A DNA stretch of 64,000 bases from Mytilinidion resinicola (lineage: Eukaryota > Ascomycota > Dothideomycetes > Mytilinidiales > Mytilinidiaceae), in assembly GCF_010093595.1 (NCBI RefSeq), contig NW_022985444.1, forward strand, positions 1,310,654 to 1,374,653. Direction: 5' to 3'. Below, in pieces: positions 56,184-64,000 of the stretch. Made by a program: the position numbers and the translations under genes. Within the stretch, counting starts at the first letter, position 1, and the number at the start of each line of letters is the position of its first letter. A model generated the notes under the pieces. The model saw only the letters and a list, made by a program, of their open reading frames with translations, ran no database searches and was not told where the DNA came from.

Positions 56184-57860
56184 TCATCTTCCATCTCCCT
56201 CCTCTGTCTCGTCCTCTTTCTCCTTGGTCCGATCCTTCCACGCCAGCGCCGCCGTGACGGCCAGCACGATTCCGAAAGTTCCTCCAATCACCATCCTCCC
56301 CCTGAACCCCTGTTTCTTTTTCAGGACCTCATCGTCTCCCAGAATCTTCACCGCGTCCTTCGTCCAGATATAGCTAGCGCCAGACCACAGCGTCGTGGCG
56401 GCTACCACGCCTTGCAACCCTGTCACTATCGTCTTGACGCCTTCAGCCCCACCCAGCACCTCCGCGACGGGCTTCAGCAGGCTCTCGCTACTCCCGGCAG
56501 CAGCGGGTACGAGCAAAGGTAAGGTGAGAGTAGCACCGATGAGGCCGAGCTGCAGGAAAGTGTTCAGCTTCGAGATGATCGTCGGGTGGACCTCCGCGGA
56601 CGGGAGCGAGAAATCCCAGTAGCGCGTCAGGGTCTTCGGCTCCGGCAGCGACGTCCAGCGATAGTATATCGCAGCTACCGCGAGAGACGCGTCGCGGCCT
56701 AGGATGAGGGTTGCGAGAGGCACTGTTTTTAGTCATTAGCCCCGGCGCATGGGTCAAGCACCAGTGGATTGTGCGGAAGACCTATCAAATGACGCCATTG
56801 TTCTTACGTGGGAGACTGCCGTTAATGGCGAGACAGCATACGAGCGTTGTCATGAGGATTTTGTCCGCCATGGGATCCACGACGCTACCGACGACGGTTT
56901 GCAGGTTCCATTTGCGGGCGATCCAGCCGTCGACTAGGTCGGTGATGCCGGCGTACGCGAAGAGGCCTACCGCCCAGGCGTGCTGGTTGTGCACGACGAG
57001 GTAGCCGATTACGGGGGTTGCGACGAGGCGAGAGAAGGTGAGGATGTTAGGGATGTTGTAGATGTTTTCTCGCGGAAGCGCGGAGAGGCGGGAGGCGATG
57101 TTCTGGCGGAGGGCTTTTGGTGTTAGGCGGGGTTTGGGGGAGGATGGTAATGAGAGTGTTGATGATGGTGTTCCTGATGTCGTTGATGGCGTTGATGGTG
57201 TCGATACTGGTATCTAGGAGGATTTAGTTGAGGCTCAGACTTTTTGAATTTTGTACAAAGAGTCGTTTAGTGGAATGTGGGAGTTGATTTAAGTAGAAAT
57301 AGACAATATCGAGGTAGGAATAAAGAGCATATAAGGAGGATACTAAAGAAGAATCATGAGAGAAAGTACACAGAAAGGATAGAGAAAAACGATGTCAGGT
57401 CCATGGTCCTGAAATCTCATGACTGAATTCTAGCGTACAGCTCGATCTGGCGCAATTACGCGAAGTCATATATCTTAGGAAAACACGGTCGTTTTCTCTC
57501 GAAGCCTCCCATATCGAAAATCTTGCGAATTCCAACCCATGATGGAAAAGAGCAATGAATATCCAGAAAATTGAAAAAAACGAGAAGGAAAATGCCAGTA
57601 GCAGCTTCGATTTGATAACAATGAGATACGACACTGACCTTTGCTCCCCCATCCACAATCCTCCCCTTTCCCCCATCAACTCTCAACCCCGCCCTCGTTG
57701 AGAAACCCAACCACACACCCTCACTCCACCTCACTCTCCCAAACGCCCCACAGACCCTTTCCTCCCCCCTCCACTTCCCCAACCCGCCCAAAGCCGCACC
57801 GCTCAAACCCCTTCCCCGCCCAGCCCTCCCAACACAATGCGGCACAAGAATCGCCGCCAT
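56184..57860 (-). CDS. CRD1: Cardiolipin synthase (CDP-alcohol phosphatidyltransferase)
   Basis: Three exons (57860-57639, 57213-56808, 56722-56184) give about 388 aa. The N-terminus MAAILVPHCVGRAGRGRGL is a mitochondrial presequence. The Ser/Pro-rich linker leads to ENIYNIPNILTFSRLVATPV. The catalytic CDP-alcohol motif D-x2-DG-x2-AR-x8-G-x3-D-x3-D is visible in ITDLVDGWIARKW and GSVVDPMADKIL. Membrane helices include AIYYRW, LQLGLIGATLTLPLLV and VIGGTFGIVLAVTAALA. The enzyme joins CDP-diacylglycerol and phosphatidylglycerol in the inner mitochondrial membrane. Intron 1 (57638-57214, 425 nt) is unusually long, so the first exon is less certain than the rest. Confidence 0.9.
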
Positions 57861-58877
57861 GTCCAAAAAGCAGCTACTCCATCAGCTCTCTGGTTCAATA
57901 TGATTTGCTAGGATCAGCAAAGCGCGATGGGCTAGATATCGCGGTCATTGAAGTAGAGTAGCGCAAAACCACGGACGACGTTGGCAGAGCTGGCTGACCG
58001 ACCGGGGTGCGCAAGCGAGCACGTGGCTAAGGGCGCTAGTGCCCGATGCGGGGTTCACTGCATAGCCGGCCCTGGTGCGTGGCGGACGCACGGCAGGGGG
58101 TTTATGGGGACGTCATGTCGTACAAGGGTGGGCGTAGCCCAAGGGGTTCTGGAAGTATGAGGGAACAGACACAAGGAGAAGTGGATAGGGTTTTGTGGGA
58201 TGGGAAGGCTTTGGGGGGTTTGTTGGGATTTGTGGGTACACTTGATTATGGAGCTCAAGATTTGATGCATATTGTACGAAGCATAGGTCTAGTGGCTTTT
58301 GTATTTGTCTATCTAGTATACTATGTACTAGTCGGTTGGACCCCATCCAGTCTCTGGCACCACCTTATTTCCGTCGGCCACTATAGGAAACTATGTACCG
58401 GTCGATTAAAGGTTTTGTATCCGATAAACGCCCCTATCATGAAGACACCGTCCCTAATGTCAATTCATTGCGTAGAAAATAGCGCGCACAATAAAACTCC
58501 CTCGCTTTCACGTATTTCCACAGGGTTTCCTTTTGACCTAGAGAGTGCTCTGTCTCTGAATTTCTCCCCTCCTTGTCGCATTAAGGTAAAAGCCGTACAT
58601 CATAAAATACTCCATCCATGATGCCCATGTATCGCCGAAGACGATTTTACTAAACCTGGAAATGGTATTGGCGTAAACGTTGAAGAAATCCGTCTTGAGT
58701 CTACAGGCTTGCTGCGCTCCCCTAGGTGCTCATGCAAACGGAAAAGAGAACATAATAATAACGAGAATCGTGATAGTAATGCATCCTACATCCTGGTATA
58801 ATGCGAGTTCCTAAATGACCAGAAAGATGCCAAATATGATCATGAGGCTAAGAAAGAGCCTGGCTCAGTTGGCACGA
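57861..58877. other. Intergenic, no gene seen
   Basis: Upstream region of cardiolipin synthase and 3' flank of the WOPR gene. The 58046-58621 frame has no recognised similarity. Confidence 0.5.
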
Positions 58878-60476
58878 CTACTGATAGTCTACTGCTAGGT
58901 CCATGTCACGAGGTCCGTAGTCGTGCATGGTAGACAAATCGGCCTGATAGTGATCCATGTGGTTTATGTCGCGTTGTCGTATTTCTTGTACAGAAATGTC
59001 GGGATGAAATGGATCTACTTGATTGAATAGGCCACTGGGTGGCAGACCATGACCCGACGTCGATGACGCTGAATATTGAAGATGTTCCTGCTGTGGAGCA
59101 GATGCTGAAACTGCTGTAATGTGAGGTCGACTTGGATTATGTACGTAATGTGACTGCTGTTGATCGAAACGTGACTGAGATTGGTCGTATTGTGGCTGAG
59201 CTTGTTCATACTGACGTTGGACTTGATCGAAACGCGGTTGCGCTTGGTAAGAGTAGCCAGAGACTACACCGTCGCGGGGGCCTGGGGCATTACCGAAGCA
59301 ATACATTGGCGGAGGGGGGTAGACAATTGTCTGCGCGTAGGTAGGCTGCCCGATGACTCCTTGGTAGCCCACAAGCATTTTCGGCTCTTCGTCAAGGAGA
59401 CCAGCCCTGAAGTTTTGCTCCTCGATGAGCTCTTGACGGATTGGCAATGAAGATAGTGTAGACATGTCGACTGGCCGCTGCAGTTTACACTCGATCCAAT
59501 CTTCCACTGAATAGTACGAGATGATGTGATGAGTAGTGCCCTTGTACTTGATGCTCATGGTCTTCTTGACCAGTCCCCCATCCTTGAAGCCGTAAGAATC
59601 GACCAAAGATCCAAGAATACGGCGTTGCTCGTCGGCCGTCAGGCTGTCGACGTAAGTCTGTGTTTTGGACTTTTTCGTCGGATCCGCTGGCGGAGAAGGC
59701 TTGACTTCTGCCTTCACCTTTGCCTTGTTGTCAGAATCGGATCCCTCGTCGGTGCTTCGCTTCCGTTTGACAGCTCGCTTCTTTTCACCCGGTGGAAACG
59801 GCTTCTCGAGCTCTCGATATATTAAAAAGTTACCCATGATACGACTAGGACTCCAAGTCAACCCATCGGTCCAGCGCTTGATTCCTGATGCGTTCTCTTC
59901 ATAGACAAAGATAGAACCACTTTTGATCTGATCTGCTCGTTCTTTGTCGTGAGGGCGCCGAGGAACGTGCATGAGAACTCCCTGGAGGCAGCCTTCTACC
60001 ACGAGTAGTCCATCGTGAGTCGTCTGAATGGCGCCATTTAGCGTGGGTGCAAATTTGGCATCGCTGGATTGTTCCTTGCGAAGTGGAGCACCTGACAAGG
60101 AGGGGAGCGAAGAACGTGATCGGACTGGTACGCCGTGGTGCTCTGGTGAGCGTGGTCGGACTGGAAGCGGTGCAAACTCCGGGGAGCGTCCTCGGACGGG
60201 CAATGCCGGGAAATCGGGTGATCGCGGTCGGGTTGGTAATGGTGCATACTCAGAGATAGATCGGATTTCCCTGCCGAAAGATTGGTTGCCATACGAGTAC
60301 GACTGGGAAGGATCACTGGCGGCCGGGTACCCTAGGCTGGTGTTTGAATGTGATGCACCTCCGCCTATGCTTTCGATATTATACGCCTCGTACGTAGGAT
60401 GAGTTTGACGACGGATATACGACGGCTCGTTTGATGACAGAGGCATGGTGCCTGGATAACTTTGCGTGTGAGCCAT
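58878..60476 (-). CDS. WOPR-domain transcription factor (Gti1/Pac2 family, Wor1/Ryp1/Sge1-like)
   Basis: Single exon of 532 aa. The bipartite WOPR DNA-binding domain is clear. Part a (residues about 148-236) has EGCLQGVLMHVPRRPHDKER, SGSIFVYEENASGIKRWTDG, LTWSPSRIMGNFLIYREL and KPFPPGEKKRA. Part b (about 272-358) has LGSLVDSYGFKDGGLVKKTM, THHIISYYSVEDW and IRQELIEEQNFR. Between them lies a basic/acidic linker (KRKRSTDEGSDSDN). The N-terminus carries three RSP repeats (about residues 78-122), and the C-terminus is Gln/Tyr-rich (FDQVQRQYEQAQPQYDQSQ). HVPRRPHD and FPPGEKKRA point to the Wor1/Ryp1/Sge1 branch rather than Pac2. In other fungi these factors control morphological switching, sporulation or effector expression. 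The upstream region is long. Confidence 0.92.
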   Translation of the reverse strand: MAHTQSYPGTMPLSSNEPSYIRRQTHPTYEAYNIESIGGGASHSNTSLGYPAASDPSQSYSYGNQSFGREIRSISEYAPLPTRPRSPDFPALPVRGRSPEFAPLPVRPRSPEHHGVPVRSRSSLPSLSGAPLRKEQSSDAKFAPTLNGAIQTTHDGLLVVEGCLQGVLMHVPRRPHDKERADQIKSGSIFVYEENASGIKRWTDGLTWSPSRIMGNFLIYRELEKPFPPGEKKRAVKRKRSTDEGSDSDNKAKVKAEVKPSPPADPTKKSKTQTYVDSLTADEQRRILGSLVDSYGFKDGGLVKKTMSIKYKGTTHHIISYYSVEDWIECKLQRPVDMSTLSSLPIRQELIEEQNFRAGLLDEEPKMLVGYQGVIGQPTYAQTIVYPPPPMYCFGNAPGPRDGVVSGYSYQAQPRFDQVQRQYEQAQPQYDQSQSRFDQQQSHYVHNPSRPHITAVSASAPQQEHLQYSASSTSGHGLPPSGLFNQVDPFHPDISVQEIRQRDINHMDHYQADLSTMHDYGPRDMDLAVDYQ

Positions 60477-63400
60477 TCCAGAGTTTCATACAGATATTGT
60501 ATACTGGATCTTGGAATTGGCGAATTGGTGGTGCTGGTGGGATAGAGCGTATGAACAAGTCGATGGCGCGGTGCCGATAAGAGGAAACAAATTGGCACCG
60601 CAGCGAGGGAACTATGGATAACAATCGGAATCGCAGCACTCAAGCAGCGTCGGGATCCTGAAGGAGGCGGTGCGAGGTTGACACATTAATTGGCTTCGTA
60701 GTGAATGGATATCTAGCTTAGTGCTCGCTAGCGAAGACTCTCTGATCCCCACGAAATGGGCAGAACCACACGTGGAGCTCGGTCTGATGGGCTTCGGCGG
60801 CATGTGATTTGCGCACCCGAATATGTTGCTAGAAGGATTAGAAGAGGTTCAATGAGTGGCTGACGAGTCTAATGGCGCATATGAACCTGAAGAGGGGAGA
60901 GTGAGGGGTGCGGGCACGAGGCTATGTCATACCTTTGCGGGCCCAACGAGCTCCAGAGAGGCGGTGGCCCAAGAAACAAACGATGAAGACGCTAGAGCTG
61001 CGGATGATTGAAGTTGCTTTTTCGAAGAAGTGGTAAGGGCAGGCCGGAGTCTAGGCTGTTTGGTCGGCGATCCCCCAGGTACGGCGCCGTGTCGGGCTAG
61101 CAACTAGCTCGAGCGAGAGAATGAGACGCAGCTAACAGCCGGAAAAGACACAGAACAGATCAATTGGGAGGTGCTGGGCTATGTTCGACGCAGAAGAAGG
61201 GCGAGAGAGCGAAGTGAGGTCGAGATAGTCCGGGAGCTGGACGGCCAGGTAGTAGTCATAGAGGCTCGCTTGGCTTGGCGGCGAAGACTCGCGTCCGGGA
61301 CGAGGTTTGGACGGCGAATGGGAGCAGCGGGCCAGGGACAGTGGAGTAGAGTAGGATGGTGAGGCCGGGGAGCGCGGCGTTCTCACTGGCAGCGTTCTGG
61401 AAGCAACAAGGCGAGAGTTGGAAAGGGGAGATGCTTCGCGCGCAGGAGGCGTGGTAGGGCAACAGGACAGTAACATCCAGCAGGCCATCCCAGCGGCGCT
61501 ATCGATAATATGGGCGTGGAGTGGTGTGGGCTTGAGCTCCTCAGGCTACTCCACAGCCTTCACGCTCGGCCAAACGCTCCGGCCAGCCCCCAGCGCGCGC
61601 ACGGTCTGGCCTGCCGCCCTGGAGACGATCAGCTATCGGAACTGGTAGTCTTCTCTTTCTCTTGCTGTCTGCTGTCTGCTGTCTGCTGTCTGCTGTCTGC
61701 TGTCTGCTGTCTGCTGTCTGCTGTCTGCTGTCTGTCTGCTCTTGGGTTGCTGTCTGCTCCAACTCTTCACAGCTGTCTGCTTCCAACTCTTCAGAGCTGT
61801 CTGCTCCCACCTCGAGCGGCTCAGAATCCATGGCAGGCCGGACTCGCACCGCATGTGGGCGGAGCTGGGCCGGCGAACGGCATCGCGTTTCCTGGTGAGA
61901 GCCCGAGGTCGGATGGTCGTGCTTGGCCAGTGGAAATTGTGGAGGAGAGGCCCATGAAAGTTGCGCAACGCCAACACCTGAGTCGCGCCTCATCAGGGAT
62001 TTGCAAACGTCAACCGCGCTTCGGGCCCACTCTGCCATGGCCCTTGCGGTGTCCTTGGGGCCTCATCCTCATCGATGCCATCGCCAGCTGCGTGGAGCGC
62101 CGTCGACACCAGCCTCTTCGCGGTCTAGCACCACGCACCGCGGTCAGTGCTGGCCACGATGCACCGCGACGCAGCGAGCTGAGCTCAACGGGCGCTGGTC
62201 ACGGCCGCTGGTCACAGCCCAGTGCAGAATGCGACGAGCCCTTCGGCCGCGCCAGGCTGGGGTTGCTGCGAACTTGAGCAGCGCAGCGCCACGCTCTCCG
62301 GGAGGGTCCCGGCAGCTCAACTAGACTGGCATCACCTGTCTCACCCCCCGCTTGCCTGCCTTCCTACCGGCCCTTTTGCTGGATGGGCCAGCACATGAGG
62401 AGCGGACCGTCAGCAGAGCCCACGGCAGGCGGCTTTGGACGCGCGATCCCGTCGTCTGCCGGCATCGTCGAGACGCCCGCACGCCGTGCTCTGGCCGCCG
62501 GGCTCGCGTCGCCGCTGCAGCTGGACATGCAGCGTCGACATGGAATCCATGCTGCGGCATGGCCGCCGGCGCGGGGCTCAACGACGTCCTCTCAGCGAGC
62601 ATTCGACGAGCGTTCGACGACGCATGCCCCGTCACGCCGACGCCCCCTCCGTATGGCTGCGGCCCTGGCACGCCCTCGTCCGCAATATCAGGGACCCTCC
62701 GCCCTCTGTCCTCTGCTATCGGGAGCCATGGACGACTGGCATCTGGAAACGGCAAGGCTGGCTGGCTGGCTGCTGGACGGCACTCTCCTCCGCCCCCTGA
62801 CCTCGTCCTCGATGCCACCAGGCAGCCCGCCATTGCTGCTATTGCTGGAGCGTCACAGCGTCACAGCGTCACAGCGTTTCCAGGCCGATCAGCTCCAGCG
62901 TGGCTTCCGAGCTTCTCCAGCGTCCAAGCACGCCGTGGGGTTGTCACCATGCATGATCTGAAGCCCCTCATGCTCGCGTCCATCAGCGGCGTGTACAGTG
63001 GCCAGTCGGGACTAGATTCACACCTCCGGCAAATCAGAGTCGATATCTGTCTCTCTCGAGCTTCCGACGCGGCTTGCAAACGCATCCAGACTGTCCTGGG
63101 TTAAGCTTCATCGCGCCAGTGCGTCCAGATCGCTGCATCTCTGTCCACGCCAGGCCAATGTGGCGTCTCGTTGCACGCTTGGGGCATCTGAAGCCGGAAA
63201 AGGCTCCAACCAGCGCTGTTCTTTTCCGGTCTGCGACTTGGAGCACGCGAATGTGCCTGTCGCAAATCTTGCCTGCAACAGCCCTCTCCAAGGTCGCCTC
63301 CACCACGCAGGAGCGCTCAGATGCACCGACATGCGCCTCTCGCAGGCCTGCGTCGGTCGTGCATGTCGGCTGACCGCCGATGCTGATCAAAGATTACCCG

Positions 63401-64000
63401 TTGTTGAAATAGGCCGAACTTCTTGACTTGCAGACTGCTGAAATCGGCTGGGAGCACGACACCCCCATCCTTGTGGACCACCCATCTTCGACATCATGCA
63501 AGATACAGGCCATGCCTCCAGGGCCCGCCTCACTTTCAAGTCTGTCGACGGTCTATCTTCAGCACCAGTAGAGCGTTTCAGTTACCGCCCAGACAAGTCT
63601 GCCAAGTGTCACTCCACTGCTCTTGCATCACTAACGTCAAGACGACATTTTGATACACCTGTGGTCTCTTCAAGCTTCAAATCGGCCCAGACACTCGGTT
63701 TGCTCTCTAGCTGCCGTTGCGGAAGTTTATTGCAAGTGGCGTCAGGCACGAGCTGTCGCAACCACGGCAATTGACGCTATGTGGGTCACGAGCCGCGTTC
63801 AAAGGATTAGCTTTCGAGGCCTCAGCGCCGCCAAACTCAACACCAAATCCTGTCAAAACCTTTCAATCTCTATCGTCATTTCTATTCTGGACCTCTTCGA
63901 TGTTTGTCTGTATGTCGCGGTTTTGTTTCGTACCCAAAGTCTCTTATGCCGACAGCGGAGTTGGATCATGTGTTTCCCATTCCTTTCGTGCGCTCTTTGT
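60477..64000. other. Long gene-free region upstream of the WOPR gene
   Basis: 3.5 kb with no recognised gene. From 61.5 to 63.4 kb the DNA is GC-rich and gives long spurious frames on both strands. It includes the heptamer microsatellite and a CGTCACAG triplication at about 62850. The last 500 bp may be the upstream region of a gene beyond the window. Confidence 0.45.
61664..61740. repeat. Heptamer microsatellite (GCTGTCT)n
   Basis: About eleven successive copies of the 7-bp unit, with one TCTG slip near the right end. The minus-strand frames reading SRQQTAD are artefacts of this repeat. Confidence 0.95.

Noticed and set aside
61510..63104. Frames of 170-255 codons near the heptamer repeat
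   Set aside because: They include the microsatellite or are GC-driven; no domain recognised.

Overview
The window is nuclear DNA of a filamentous ascomycete (Pezizomycotina; Dothideomycetes is a guess). Nearly every recognisable gene has 0-6 short introns, mostly 45-70 bp with GT..AG borders. Products include fungal-specific families (PBN1, WOPR/Gti1-Pac2, HET) beside conserved eukaryotic housekeeping proteins. Several stop codons look like C-to-T or G-to-A changes, as expected if RIP (repeat-induced point mutation) has acted.

Layout. (1) 0.2-17.8 kb is a compact core block: a SUR1-type GT32 sphingolipid mannosyltransferase, a SARAF-like calcium-entry regulator, PBN1 (GPI mannosyltransferase subunit), a phenol-hydroxylase-type flavoprotein, HIS6 and IMP3 sharing a promoter, BET5 (TRAPP), a CaMKK/Ssp1-type kinase and a TauD-type dioxygenase. 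A minisatellite with a 130-N assembly gap lies at 15.5 kb. (2) 17.8-32 kb is an accessory, repeat-rich island. It holds an LTR-like relic, a MULE-like element reduced to the two ends of its transposase, a 401-bp near-perfect inverted repeat around a 50-bp tandem array, a CTTAAG minisatellite, a frame-split cysteine-rich secreted-protein candidate, a probably broken APH-type kinase, a flavin monooxygenase pseudogene, a complete HET gene, a HET fragment and two further broken genes. (3) 34.7-60.5 kb is again core: a HAL/SAT4-type kinase, SLP1 (SUN-like), GSK-3, CBC1 (cap-binding CBP80), mitochondrial SSB, a PAF-acetylhydrolase-like secreted hydrolase, MTO1, cardiolipin synthase and a WOPR transcription factor. 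(4) 60.5-64 kb has no recognised gene.

The core genes form no pathway cluster, although several are mitochondrial (SSB, MTO1, CRD1) or signalling genes. Three signalling or regulatory genes (HAL4-like kinase, GSK-3, WOPR factor) each have 2-3 kb of GC-rich, gene-free DNA upstream, which may be long leaders or promoters. I see no functional tRNA, rRNA or CRISPR array. The best leads for something undescribed are the unmutated 401-bp inverted repeat with its outward-facing TATA boxes, the nearby cysteine-rich ORF and the deleted MULE. Exon borders were read by eye from splice signals and reading-frame continuity, so they are models rather than transcript data.
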